Below are positions 13,851-27,200 of a stretch of DNA of 64,000 nucleotides, one piece after another. This stretch comes from Vanilla planifolia. Lineage: Eukaryota; Streptophyta; Magnoliopsida; Asparagales; Orchidaceae. How positions within the stretch are numbered: position 1 is the stretch's first letter; each line of letters starts with the position of its first letter. A program made the translations under genes and the position numbers. The stretch spans positions 186,001 to 250,000 of the forward strand of contig JAIUJO010000289.1 of NCBI GenBank assembly GCA_023846275.1, in the 5' to 3' direction. The notes beneath the pieces were generated by a model. The model was given only the letters and a program-made list of their open reading frames with translations. It did not search any database and was not told the DNA's origin.

Positions 13851-13889
13851 GGACATCGAATGTCCTTCTCGAACATGATGTCCTCATCA

Positions 13890-13894
13890 CTAAA
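13890..13894. repeat. Candidate target-site duplication, right (CTAAA)
   Basis: Directly follows the terminal CATCA of the LTR and matches the left flank CTACA at four of five bases. The TG array resumes at once after it (CGTACGTGTGTGCG). Confidence 0.6.
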
Positions 13895-14524
13895 CGTACG
13901 TGTGTGCGTGCTTTTGTGTGGCATGTTTGTATGGTTATGCGCGTCTATGCATGTCTGTGCATGTTTGTGTCTAGGTGTGTGAGCATGCATGTGAATGTAT
14001 ATTCAAGTGCATATGTTTGTGAGTACATGTGTCTATGTGAGTGTGCATATACTTGTGCATGTTTCTTCTTTTATGTGATTTTTCTTTTGTAATAGTTTGT
14101 GTATATGTGTGTGAATGTGGCTTTATGTGTACGCATATATGTGTGTGAGAGAGTGTAGATGTGTTCATGTGTGTGTGTATATGCATGTCTATGTGTGTGT
14201 GCTTGTGTTTGTGGGTGCACATGAGCATGCTCGTGTGTGTGCTTTCTTGTGCATATGTGCGTGCTTGCATGTATTTGTGTGTGGGCATATGTTTGCTTAT
14301 GGATGAGTGTTTGTATGCATGTGCATATGTGTGTGTGTGCAAGTGATTGTGTAATTATGTGTTTGCATATGATTGTGTGGCCATGTGTAGATGTTAGTGT
14401 GAGTGTGTGTGCTATGTGTGCTCATGTGGATGTTTGTGAGTGTGGGTGTGTGTACATGTGCACATATGTGTTTGAATGTGGGTATGTGCATGTATGCTCC
14501 TATGTGTGTGTGCAGATGTGTGTG

Positions 14525-16350
14525 CATTAATGTGTTCAAGTGCATTTGTGTATGTTTGCATGTGTGTGTAAGCCTACGCATTTCAGCATTTTTGGATGCT
14601 CATGCATGTCTGTTCATGTGCATATGTATTTGTGCATGTGCATTTGTTTGCAACTATGTGTGTATTTATTCATGTGCATGTGTATCTGTATGTGTGTGTG
14701 TATGAGAATGCTTGTGTGTATGATGGTACATAAATGTGTGTGCATGTGTGTACATTCGTGTGCATGTGTATGCATGTATGTGTACACATGTTTTAACATG
14801 TGTGTGTGTGTATGTGCATGTTTATGTGTGTATACATGCATGCTTGTCCGTGTTAGCATGCACATGTGTGTGATTGCATGTGCATATGTGTGTGTCTCTA
14901 CAACTATGCATTTGCATTCGTGTGTGTGTGTATGGATGTCTATGCATTTGTGTTTATGTTCATATGTGCATCTACATGTTAGTGTTTATACATGCATTCA
15001 TGTATGGAGTGTGCGTGTGTGTGTGTGTGCGTATGTGCATGTACGTGTTCATATGCATTCATATCCTTGCATGCATGCATGTGTGCATGTGTGAATGTGT
15101 GTGTGTGCATTTGTTAATGTGTGATCATTTGTGCATTTGAGTGTCTATGTGCAAAAGCTTGTGTACATGCATTCTTTTGTGTGATTGTGTTTGTGCTAAT
15201 TTGTGTGCGTGCATGTGAGTCTATATGCATTTCTATGTGTGAGTGCATGTGTGAATGTGTGCTCGTGTGTTTGCATGCATGTTTGTGTTCATGTATGTGT
15301 ATATGTGTGTATGCAAGTGTGTGTGTGTGTGTATGTGCATGTGTGCTTATGTGTGTATGAGCATAAGTATGCTTGTATGTGCATGCATGCATATACATGT
15401 GCGTGTGTGCGTAAGAGTGTATATGTGCATGTGTGTCCAAATATGTGTCTTTATTTTTAGATATGTGTATGGTTGTGCATATGCATGTTTGGTTGAGTGC
15501 ATGCACGAGTTTGTGTGACTGCATATGCATACACATGGGTGTGCATGTCTGTGTTTGTTTGCATGTGTTCGTGCATGTGCGTTTGTGTGCATGTGTGCAT
15601 GTTCGTGTGTGTATGTGTGTGTGTGTGTGCATGTGTATGCGTGTGCATCTATGTGTGTTTGGGACTGCATATATGTGGTTGTGTGCTTGTATGGATGCAT
15701 GTGTGTGAGTGTATGCGTGTGTATCTATTTATTTGCTTACTTGTGCATGTATGTGCATTTGTGCTTATGTGTACATGTGTGCATGTGCGTGCTTATGTGT
15801 GGCATGTTTGTATGGTCATGTGTGTGTCTATGCATGTTTGTGTATAGGTGTGTGAGCATCCATGTGAATGTATGTTCAAATGCATGTGTTTTTGAGTGCA
15901 TGTGTCTATGTGATTGTGTATGCACTTGTGCATGTTTTTTCTCTTATGTGATTTTTCTTTTGTAATAATGTGTGTATATGTGTGTGCATGTGCCTTTATG
16001 TGTACATGTGTGTGTGAGTGTAGATGTGTTCATGTGTGTGTGCGCTTGTGTTTGTGCGTGCATACAAGGATGCTCGTGTGTGTGCTTTCTTGTGCATGTG
16101 TGTGTGCTTACATGTATTTGTGTGTGGGCATATGCTTGCTTATGCATGAGTGTTTGTATACAGGTGTGTATGTGTGTGTGCGTGTGCATGTGAGCGTGCA
16201 GTTGTGTGTTTGCATATGATTGTGTGTCCATGTGCGGATGTGAGTGTGAGTGTGTGTGCTATGTGTGCTTGTGTGCACATTTGTGAGTGTAAGTGTGGGT
16301 GTGTGGGTGTGTACATGTGCACATGTGTGTTTGTATGTGTGTATAAGCAT
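14525..16350 (+). repeat. 1.85-kb array unit, copy B (uninterrupted)
   Basis: This is a tandem neighbour of copy A with the same order of landmarks. At 15,761-15,801 it reads through the position where copy A carries the LTR (GTGCTTATGTGTACATG, then GTGCGTGCTTATGTGTGGCATG), so it is an empty-site reference. Its right half begins the longer 15.1-21.8 kb segment that is repeated at 24.3 kb. Confidence 0.8.
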
Positions 16351-19300
16351 GTATAATCTTATGTGTGTGTGTATGTCTGTGTTAATATGGGTACATGTGT
16401 GTTAATGTGTACATTAGTGCATGTATGGCTGTGCATGTGGATGTGGATATGTGTGTGTACATCTTCATGTGTGCATGTGTGCATATGTGTATGCTTTCGC
16501 ATGTGTGTGTGCTGGTGATTGTGTGCATGTGTGTGTTTATCTGTGAGTGTGTGTATACATCTATGTGCACATATGTCTATGTGTGTGCATCCACATGTGC
16601 ATGTGTCTATGCATATATTTGTTGGTGCATGCGTGTGTGTGTGTGCATGCATGCATGCTTTGTGCATGTGTGTGCATGTGTGCATATGTGCTTGTGTGTG
16701 TATGCATGTGGGTGTGTATTTGTATTTGTACTATTGTGTGCACATGTGTGTGCATGTGGGTGACTATATTTGTGTGCACATCTGTGTATGTGTGCTTGTG
16801 TGTATTTGTGTATGCACATTTGAGTGTTCGGTTATGTGTTTATGGTTGAATGTGTGTGTATGCGAGTGTGTTTCTTTATACATGTGTAATTACTATGCAT
16901 TCATTTGTGCATGTGTTGTTGTGGTTATGTGTGTGTGGTAGTGTGCATGAATGAGTGCATGTGCCTACATTTGTGTGCACATGTACATTTGTGTTTGCTT
17001 GTATTTGTTTGTAATTATGTATGCATGCTTTTGTGTACATATGTGTGTATGTGTATGCACATTTGTGTGTGCATGAGTGCATGTGTGTGTGCACATATGT
17101 GATTGCATGTGTATGTGTATATCTGTATGTGTATATGTTCTTGCTTGTATGTTTTTATATGTGTGTAAGTGTATTTGTGTATCAATGTTGTTATACTAGT
17201 CTTTGTGTGTGTGTGTATGCTTGCATGTGGGTGCACGTGTTTGCATCTGTGTATGTGTGCATGTCTTTGCATGCATCTCTATAAATGTGCGTGCGTGCGT
17301 GTGTGTGTATGTGCATGTGTGTGTATGCAAGATTGTGTATATACATGTCTAAATGCGTTGCATGTTTGTGTGCATGAGTTTGTGTGTGCTTGTGTATACA
17401 CACATGTGTGAATATGCATGTGAGTGCATACATATCTATTTGTTTGTAAGCATCCAAGAAAGTGTTTAGGTCTTTTTGCATGTATATGTGTGCATGTTTG
17501 GAAGTGTGTGTGCATAAGTGGTTGTGTGTGTGTGAATGTGTGAAGTAGGTGTGTGCATGTGTGGTAGTAGATGTGTTCTCAGGTGCTAGTATGTCTGTAT
17601 TTGTGTGTGTTTGTGTGCACATGTGTGTACATTTATGTGTGCATGTAAGAGCATGTTTGTTTGGGTTTGTGTGTGTGTGCTTGTGTGTATGTTAATGCAT
17701 GTGTTCAGAAGTGTGTGGGTGTGTTGCATGATTGTGTGCATATGTGTGTGTGTGTGAATGTTTAAGTGTGTGTGCATGTGTGTATGCATATATGCTTGCA
17801 TACATGTGTGCATTTATGAGTGTGTGTGTGTTTGTGTTGGTGTCTACAAGTGTGTATGAATATGCACAAACGTGTATGTGTGTGTGTATGTGTGTAAGTG
17901 TGTTTGTGTGTGCTTTTGTGTGTGTGCTTGTGTGAGAGTGTGTGTGGGTGTGGGTGTGTGTGTGCATGTGTGTGCACTTATGTCCATGTGTGTTCACGTG
18001 TGTTTATGCATGAGCATGTTTGTGTGTGCTCTTGTGTTTTTACAAGTGCATGTTTGTGCATGTGCTTGTGCCTATGCATGTGTGTAGATGTGAGAGTGCA
18101 TTCATTTATGCGTGTCTACAAATTTGTTCTTGTGCATTAGTGTTTGTTCATGCACATTTGTGCCTATGTCTGTGCATACTTGTGTGTGTGTTTATTTTTA
18201 TGTCTTTATGTGCTCGACCATATATTTGTGTGATTGCATGTGTGTGTAGATGGGTTTGTGTGCTTATGTATACACATGTGCATTGTTGTGCATGTGTAAT
18301 TATGTGTGCATGAGTATGTTTGTGTGTGTGCATGCATACATTCATGAGTGTGTGCATGTGTGCATTAGTGCATGTGTTTTTGTCTACATGTGTGCATGAA
18401 TGTGTGTGCGTGTAGGCATTTGTGTGCATGTGCTTGCATGTATGTTCATATGTGTGTGTGTTTGTATGTACTTTTGTGCATGTGTGTACAAGTGTGTGCA
18501 TGTGTGTGTGCATGTGCATACGTTCATGTTTATGTGTCTATTCATATGCGAGTTCTTATGTTAGTATGCATGTGTTGGACTCCATGGATGTGTGTGTTCA
18601 TGTAAGTGAGCTTATTTATGTATTTATATGTATGCTTGCATGTGTGTGTCTGTGTATATGTGTGTTTGCAAGTGCATATCTTTGTGTGTGTGTGTGTGTG
18701 CACCTGTGTGTGAACATTTGCATGTTTTTGCATGTGTGTGTGTTTGTTCATGTTTATATATGTGTGTGTGCTATGTCTGCAGGTTAGTGTACATGTGTGT
18801 CCACATGTATGTGTGTGTGTATGTGTGTGCATGAATGTGTCTGTGTTTCTCTGTGCATGCATATGTATGTTTGTGTGTATGTGTGTGCACATGTGTTTAT
18901 TTGCATGTCTATGTGTGCATGTAAATATATGTATGTGTGTGGGTTTGTACATGCATTCGTGTGTATGTAATATTTCATGCATGTGTGTGTGTGCACGTGT
19001 GTGTGTTCTTGCATGAGTGTGTGTGTGTGTGCATGTTCATCTATGTTGGTGTGTGTCTATGTGCATGTGTATGAGTTTGTACATGCATTTGTGCATGTGT
19101 AATTGTGTATGAATGTGCATGTGCATGTGTGTGTGTTCATATATGGGTGTGTGTGTGTGTGCATGTTCATCTGTGTTGGTGTGCGTCTATGTGCATGTGT
19201 GTGCATACATGTGTTTATGTGTGTGCATGTGTGTGTACCTCTATGTGCATGTGCTTGGATGTGTGTGTGGATGTGTGTGCATATGTGTGTGTGTGTGTGT

Positions 19301-21780
19301 TTATTCATGTGTGTGTATATGAGTTTATGCATGTGTATGCGTGTATGCATGCTCACATGTGTGTATGAGTGTGGGTGCATGCACATGTGTGTGTGTGTGA
19401 TTGTGAGCATGTGTTTGCATGCTTGTGCATGTGTTTGTGTGTATGTCAATTTTTGCACATGCATGTGCATATTTATTTGTTTGAGTAAGTTTATGTGTGC
19501 ATGTGTGTACATGTCTATGTGTGTGTCTATACATGAATGTGTGTGAATGCATGTATGCATGTAAGAATGCATGGGTGCATGTGCATGTGTGTGCATATGT
19601 GTGTGTCTATATGTGTGCATGTCTATGAGCTTATATGTGTTCTTGTGACTATGTGGTCATGTGTATTAGCATTTTCTTGTGTTTACATGCGCATGTGCAT
19701 GTGTTTCCATACTCTACGAATGCATGTGCATGCATGTTTGTTTACTTGTGCGTGTGTGCATGTGTTTTCTTGTTATGTGTATGTGTTGATGCATTCATGT
19801 GTGTGTGCCATGTGAGTGTACAAGAATGCAAGTGCATGTACATTTGTGTGTAGGTGGGCGTGCATGCACACACACGTGTCTATGTGTGTTCATGTAGATG
19901 TGTGTATGTTTGCATGCATATGTGTGTGCATGTGTTTGTTTTTATATGTGTGTATGTGCATGTATATGAGTATATGCATGTGTGTGTGTTCTATGCATAC
20001 ACGTATATGCATGAGTTTATGTGAGAGTATATGTGTGCATATGTGTGAGTGCTTGTCCGTGTGCAAGCTTGTGTGGGTACATGTGTGTTTGCTTGTTTAT
20101 ACACTTGTTTGTGTTCATACGTAGGTGTGGGTCTAAGCACGTGTGCTTCTTTGTGTGCATGTGTTAGATTTTGTGTGTTCATGTAGATGTGAGCATGTGT
20201 GTGGGTGTGTTTTCATGTGCAAGTGCATTTGTATGTTGTTTGTGTCTGCGTGTGTTGTTTGTGTGTTGTGTGTGTGTGTGTGTGCATGCATATTTACTTC
20301 TGTGTGTGGGTGTGGTTGTGTGTGTGCACGTATTTATGCATGTTCATGTGTGTGGTTGTGTATGTGCATAGGTGCATGCATGTGTGCGAGTGTGCTTGCA
20401 TTCATGTGTGTGTGTGTGCATGATTTAGTGGTTGTGCGTACATGGAGGGGAGGGTCAGTGTGTGTATGCCTATGTGTATGTATGTGTGTGACTGTACTTC
20501 TATGTGTGAGTGGGCGTATGAGTGTAGGCATGTGTGCATGAGTGTGTGTCAGCATGAATGCTTGTGTTTAGGTGTTTTTGTGTGCTGTGCATGCATTAAT
20601 GTTCATATGTGTGAATGCACATGTGTGCACATGCATGTGCTTGAATGTTTTTGCACACACTTGCTTATGCTTATATGTATGTTTGCATATGTGTGTGTGC
20701 ATGTGCATATTCATATTCAAGTGTGTGTGTGTGTGTGCATGTGTGTGTATGTGCATGTTTGTGAGTGTGCATGTGTGACCATGTGTGTGTGTGCATGTGA
20801 GTGTGTACATATAGATGTATGTGCACATGTGTGTCTTTGGGTGCATGCATGTGTGCACATATGTTTGTGCATGCATGTTTTTGTGTGTGCATAAGCACGA
20901 GTATGTCTATGTGTGCATGTGTTTGCATGTGCATATGTATGCTTGTGCATGTGTGTGCATGCATGGTGGTATGTGTGTGTATGAATGTGCATTTCCATGT
21001 GTGGGCATGTGTGTGAGTGTGTGTGTGTATGCATGTGTAAGTTTGTGTGTGTGTGTTTTTGTGTGAATGTAGGTGTATGTGCATGTACATGTGTTTGCAT
21101 CTACATGTGCACATGTGTTTATGCTTTTGTGTGTACTTGCCTACTTGTTTGTGTGTGTGTATTTATGTGTGCATGCTTCTACGTGTACATGTGCAAATGT
21201 GTTTGAACATGTGTGTGTGTGCATGCATGTGCATCTGTGTGTTTTTGTGTACATTCATGTTTGTGTGCATGTGCATGTGTACATGCACATAAGTATGTGA
21301 TTGGGAATGCATGGTTGAATTTGGGTTTGTGTGCATGCATGTTTGTGTGTACATGCTTTTGACATTTGTGTCTCTATGTGTGTCAAAGCATGAGCTGCAT
21401 GTGTGTGAATGTGTGTGCATGCATGTGTATGTGTGCATGTTCATGTGTGTCTTTGTGTGTGTGTGTGTGTTCTTATCTATGATCCAATGTATTTGAGTGT
21501 GTATGTGCTTGTGCATGTATGTTCATGTGCTTGTGTATTCATGTGCACGAGCATGTGCATGTGTAGTGTGCATGATGAGTGCATGTGTGTAGCATGCATG
21601 TTTATTTATCTGTGTGTGTGCATGTGTATGTGTGTCCTTGCATCCAAGTGTGCATGTGTATGTGTGGGTTTGGGTCATGTCCTCATGCTATGCAAGCTTG
21701 CATGTGCATGTGGTTCTATGTGTGGGTGTTGGGGTGTGCGTGTCTGTGGGTCTATGTGTGTTCTTGTGCAAAGATATGCA
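15100..21780 (+). repeat. Long direct repeat, copy 1 (about 6.7 kb)
   Basis: Rare words occur in the same order here and at 24.3-30.8 kb: GTGCAAAAGC (15,149 and 24,344), TAATTACTATGCA (16,887 and 26,057), AAGCATCCAAG (17,448 and 26,675), CCATATATTTG (18,218 and 27,404), TTAGATTTTGT (20,164 and 29,301), TGATTTA (20,421 and 29,540) and GGGTTTGGGTCATGT (21,666 and 30,691). Offsets run 9,025-9,227, drifting through small indels. The collinearity shows a segmental duplication of array DNA, which composition alone could not produce. Ends are approximate. Confidence 0.88.
19024..19208 (+). repeat. About 130-bp tandem duplication within the long repeat
   Basis: GCATGTTCATCT-TGTTGGTGTG-GTCTATGTGCATGTGT occurs at 19,031 and again at 19,161 (period 130), with ATGGGTGTG-type sequence between. 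The same doubled arrangement is present at 28,190-28,370, so the duplication is older than the 9-kb one. Confidence 0.75.
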
Positions 21781-24299
21781 TGTGTGTGAATGCACAGACA
21801 ACATGCATGTGTGTGAGTTGGTACGTGTGTTTGTAACTTTGTGTGTCTGTGTGTGAGGGTCTTTGTGTGTCTACATTTGCATGAGTATGTGTCTATTTTT
21901 GTGCATGTATGTGTACATGTAGGCATATGTGTGTGTGTGGGTGCATGTATGGGTGTGCATGTGCATGTATGCAATTGTGTATATGTGTGTGTACATGTGT
22001 GCAAATGCGTGTGTGCATTTGTGTTTTCATGTGCATGTGTTATTGTTTTGTGTTTGTGTTTCTACAGGTTTGTAGATGTTTCTTTGTGTGTGTGTGTGTG
22101 TGTGTGCATATGTGACTATGTGTGTGTGAGAGAGAGAATATGTGTATACATTTATATGCATTTTTTTGCCTACATATGTTTGTGTCAGTTTACGTGCATG
22201 TTTGTGTGTGCATGCGTACGTCTTATGTGCATGTGTGCATGTGTGGGTGTGTGTGTGTGTGTGCTTAAGTATTCATGTTTGTGTGTGCAAACATTTTTGT
22301 GTTTTGTGAATTTGTGTGTTCGCATGCACACTTGTTTTACTGTGTGTGTGCGCATGCATTTGTGTGTATGTATGTGTTCATATGTATATGTGCATGTGTA
22401 TCCATGTATGTGTGTACATTTATGGTTAAGTGTGTATGTGTGTGCATACATGTGTGTCTGTTCATGAGTTTGTGAGCTATGTGTATGCACGAGTGTGTGT
22501 CTATATGCATGCATGTTTTAATGCATGTTTAAGCACATGTGTGTGTGCATATGTGTCTATGTGTTCATACATCCATGTCCTTAGGTACATGTGATTTTAT
22601 TTGTGCATGTGTGGGTGTGTGTGTATGCCTTTGTGCTTATGTGTTTGTGTGTGCATCCATGTTTGTATGCGTGTGTGTATGTGGGTGTGTGGGTGCATTA
22701 TTGTGCTTATGCTTATGAGACTATGCATTTTTGTTAGTGTGCATGACTATTTATGCATGTTCATGTCAGTGTGTGTTTATGTGTGCATGTCTTGGTTTGA
22801 GATATGCGCATGTTTGTATACATGTGTGTGCATCTATGTTCATGTTTCTTTGTATGTCTATGTGCTTATGTCTATGAATGTGTGTTAGTCAATGTGTACA
22901 CGTGCATGTGTCTAAGTATGTGTGTGCATGTGCGTGTATTCAGGCACATGCATGTGTATGTGTGTACGACATTGTGTGTGTATATTCACAAGCACATGTG
23001 TGTGAATGTGTATGTTTGTGTGCATCTTGATGTGTGTGCATGTGTTTATGTGCATGCATGTGTGCATGTGTGCGTGAACGTGTGCATATGCATATGTGTG
23101 TTTGCCTATGGAATTGTGGATGTGTGTGCTTGTGCATTCGTGTATGTGTGTGGGGATATACATGGGTGCATGAGCTTTTGTGTGCATATGCAAGTGTGTG
23201 GGTGTGCGTGTGTTTACTTATTTGTATGCATGTGAGTGTGTGTGTTTTTACACGTGTGAGCTAGTATTGCATGTGTATGTATCTATGTGCATGCATGTTT
23301 GTGTTTGTCAACATCTGTGTCCATGGGTACCTATCTCTATGAGGTTGTGCATATGTGTGCAAGGGTGTGCATGCATGTGTTTGTGTATACATGTGTTTGC
23401 ATGTTGTGTATGTGTGTGCATTTTAGTGTGTGTGCTTTCCTATTGGTGTGTGTGCATGCATTTTTTTGTGTGTTTTTATGCATGTGTCTATGCTAATGTG
23501 TGTGTGTCTGAGCATGTGTGCATCCACATTTGTGTATGTGTTCATGTATGTGTGCATATGTGTGTGTATGGTTCTATGTGTGTGCATGTGCATGTGTCGA
23601 TGTGTGCATTTATGACTATGAGTGAATATGTGTGAGCATATTTGTGTGTTTTCTTATAGGTTTATATGTGCATGCTAACGTGTTTGCATTTATCTGTGCG
23701 TGTGTATGTGTGGAGTTGTTTATATGCACCTATGCATGTGTGTGCTTATAGGTGTATGTGTGTGTGTGCATGTCTTTGAGTGTCCATGAACATGAGCTTG
23801 TGCTTGTGCTTTTATGTGTATGACTACATGTTTATGTGTGCGTTTGTGTGCATATGTATGTGTTTTTGTGCATGTGTGTGTCTACATGCATGAGTGTTTT
23901 TGTAAGTGTAACACATCTATGTAAATGGGTGCATGCATGTGTGTATTTGTTTATGTGCTTATTTGTGTGTGTTTGCATGTTTGTGTGTGCATTTGTGTAT
24001 GTGTATTTGTGGATGTCCACATGTGTATATGTAAGCAAGAGTATGTGTGTTCATGTGTGGTTGTGAGTGTGTGTGCATAGGCTTGAGTGTGTATAGGTGT
24101 GTGTATGCTTGTGTGTTGGTGTATGTGTGTGTGAGAGTGTCCCTATATGTGCATATGTGTGACCATGAGCATAAGTGTGCGTGTGCATGTGTTCGTTTGT
24201 GTGTGTGCATGTGTGAATGCATGGGTGAGTGCATTTGCATGCATGTGTGTAAGTGTGTGGGTCAATGTGTGTATGTTTGCGTGTATGTTTGTACATGTG

Positions 24300-27200
24300 T
24301 GTGCATTTTTAATGTGTGTTCATTTGTGCATTTGAGTGTCTATGTGCAAAAGCATGTTTATGTGCATTCTTTTGTGTGAGTGTGTATGTGTGCATGCATG
24401 CATGTAAGTGTGTGTCTATATGCACTTCTATGTGTGAGTGCATGTACATGTGTTTGCATGTGTATTTGTGTGCATGTGTGTGTGTATGTGTGTGTGGAAG
24501 TGTGTGTGTGTGTGCATGAGTGTGCTTGTGTGTGTATGTACATGAGTATGCTTGTGTGTGTATGCATGCATATACATGTGTGTGTCTGTGTGTGTATGGA
24601 TGTATATGTGCATGTGTGTCCAAATATGTGTGTCTTTATTATTGCATATGTGTATGCTTGTGCATGTGCATGTTTGTGTGAGTGCATGCACAAGTTTGTG
24701 CGTCTACATATGCATACACGTGTGTGTTTGTGTATGTATGTATTTGTGTTTATATGTGTATGTGTGTGCATGTGTGCATGTGGTTTGTGTGTATGTGTGT
24801 GCATATGTATGCTTATGTATCTGTGTGTGTTTGTGTGTGCATATATGTGGTTGTGTGCTTGTATGCATGCATGTGTGTGAGTGAGTGCATGTGCATTTAT
24901 GTGTTTGCTTACATGTACATGTATGCACCTTTGTGCTTATGTCTATGTGTGTGTTTGGGTGTCCATGCTTGTTTGTGGCATATTTTTGTTGGGTCATATA
25001 TGTCTATGTATGTTTATGTATAGGTGTGTGAGTGTGCATGTAAATATATGTTCAAGTGCATATGTTTGTGATGTATGCGTCTATGTGAGTGTTCATGCAC
25101 TTGTGCATGTTTTGTGTTTTTACTTTTGTATTAATGTGTGTATATATGTGTGCATGTGCTTCTATATGTACGTGTACATGTGTGTGTGTATGCATGTCTG
25201 TGTGTGTGTGTGTTTGTGTTTGTGGGCGCACACAAGCATGTTGGTGTCTGTTCTTTCTTGTGCATGTGTGAGCTTGCATGTATTTGTATGTGGGCATATG
25301 TTTGCTTATGCATGAGTGTTTGTAGGCATTGTGTATGTGTGTGTGTGTGCATTTGAGTGTATGATTGTGTGTTTGCATATGATTGTGTCTCCATGTACGC
25401 ATGTGAGTGTGAGTGTGTGTGTCGTGTTTGTCATGTGTGCCTGTATGTACGTTTGTGGGTGTGGGTGTGCGTGTACATGTGCACATGTGTGTTTCTATGT
25501 GTGTATGTGCATGTATGCTCTTATGTGTGTGTGTGTGTGTGCATGCGTGTGTTCGTGTGGGTGCGTGTGTGTTCATGTGCACTAATGTATGAGTGGCTAT
25601 GCATGTGGATGTGCGTATGTGTGTGTACATCTTCTTGCATGCATATGTGTATGCATTCCCATGTGTGTATATTGGTGCATGTGTGCATATGCGTGTTTAT
25701 GTGTGAATATGTGTATAAATCTATGTGCACATATGTCTATGTTTGTGCATGCGTGTGCATTTGCATGTGTATGCGCATGTGTGTGTTTATATTTGTTTGT
25801 GCTTGCACATGTTTGTGCATGCATGCATGCTTTGTGTGTCTGTGTGTGCACGTGTGCGTATATGTTTGTGTGTGTATTCATGTTGGTGTGCACTTGTATT
25901 TATGCTATTATGTGTGCACGTGTGTGTAAATGTCAGTGACTATGTTTGTATGTGCATCTGTGTGCATGCTTGTGTGTATTTGTGTATGCACATTCGAATG
26001 TTTGGTTATGTGTGTGTGATTGAGCATGTGTGCATGTTTGTTTGTTTGTACATGTGTAATTACTATGCATGCATTTGTGCATATGTGTTGTTGTGGTTAC
26101 GTGTGTGTGGTAGTGTGTGCAAATGAGTGCATGTGCCTACATGTGTGTGTGTGTGTGCATAGGTTCATCTGTGTTTGCTTGTATTTGTTTGTAATTATGT
26201 ATGCATGCTTTTGTGTACATATGTGTGTATGAGTACGCACATTTGTGTGTGCATGAGTACATGTGTGTCTGTACATACGTGATTGCATTTGTGTGTGTAT
26301 ATCTATATGTGTATATGTGCATGCCTGCATGTGTTTATATGTGTGTAGGTATTTTTGTGTGTCAATGTGGTTGTACTTGTCTTTGTGTGTGTGTGTGCAT
26401 ATGCATGCATGTGGGTGCATGTGTTTGCATCTATGTGCATGTGCATTTGTGTGTGTACATGTCTTTGGATGTATCTTTATCAATATGCATGTGTGTGTGT
26501 GCAAATATGTGTGTGTGTGTGTCTATGTGTGTATGTGCATGTGTTTGTGTATGCATGTTTGTGTATATATGTGTCTAGATGCTTGTGCATGTTTGTGTGC
26601 ATGAGTTTGTGTGTGCATGTGCATGCACACATGTGTGAATATGCAAGTGTACACATATATGTGTATTTGTGTGTAAGCATCCAAGCAAGTGTTTGTCTTT
26701 TTGCATGGATGTGTGTGTATGTGTGTGTGCTTTTGGGAAGTGTGTATGCATAGGTTGTGTGTGTGTGTGTGTGCATGTGTGCAAGTAGGTGTGTGCTCTT
26801 GTGCTAGTATGTTTGTATGTGCATGTGTGCAAATGTGTATTCATTTATGTGAGCATATAAGAGCATGTTTGTTTGGGTGTGTGTGTGTTCTTGTGTGTAT
26901 GTTAATGCCTGTGTTTGGGAGTGTGTGGGTGTGCTGCATAATTTTGTGCATGTGTGTGTGTGTATATTTGAGTGTGTGTTCATGTGTGCAAAACATATAT
27001 TCTTACATACTTATGTGTGTGTATTGGTGTCTACAAGTTTGTGTGAATATGCACACACACGTGTGTGTGTGTGAGTGTATGTGTGAAAGTGCATTCGTGT
27101 GTCCTTGTGTGGGTGCTTGTGTGAGAGTGTGTGTGGGTGTGTGTGTTTGAGTGTGTGCATGTATGCATGTGCATGTGTGTGTGTTTGTATTTGTGCATTA

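Larger units (their letters stand above)
12836..13889 (-). mobile_element. Solo LTR of a plant LTR retrotransposon (about 1,054 bp)
   Basis: A sharply bounded non-TG insertion that splits the array. Read on the + strand it begins TGATGTAGGAC and ends GTCCTCATCA, giving short inverted TGATG/CATCA ends of the LTR type, with a 5-bp flanking near-repeat (CTACA/CTAAA). The minus strand carries a TATA box (CCTATATAAGG at 13,418-13,428), so the LTR is oriented minus: U3 at the right with a GC-rich block (13,590-13,850), then R/U5 to the left. There is no gag or pol and no second LTR, so it is most simply a solo LTR left by recombination. Paralogous array copies lack it (see 15,770 and 24,945). A non-autonomous miniature element is an alternative. 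Family unknown. Confidence 0.75.
11640..14520 (+). repeat. 1.85-kb array unit, copy A (split by the solo LTR)
   Basis: With 12,836-13,889 removed, this segment aligns with 14,525-16,350. Shared landmarks, in order: GGATGCTCATGCAT (about 11,713 and 14,595), GTATGATGGTAC (about 11,842 and 14,718), GTGCAAAAGC (12,236 and 15,149), GTGTGGCATGTTTGTATGG (about 13,917 and 15,797), and ATGTGATTTTTCTTTTGTAAT (about 14,073 and 15,946). Similarity is clear but diverged, with many substitutions and small indels. Limits are approximate because low-complexity flanks align anywhere. Confidence 0.8.

Noticed and set aside
12833..13881. 9-bp target duplication ACATGATGT and a Mutator-like transposon for the 12.8-13.9 kb insertion
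   Set aside because: ACATGATGT does occur at 12,833 and 13,873, but no long terminal inverted repeats are present. The TGATG...CATCA ends with TATA box fit an LTR better.
13547..13990. Arg/Ala/Gly-rich frames over the GC-rich part of the solo LTR
   Set aside because: They arise from GGC-type triplets in LTR U3 sequence, run across the LTR edge into the TG array on the minus strand, and match no domain I recognise.
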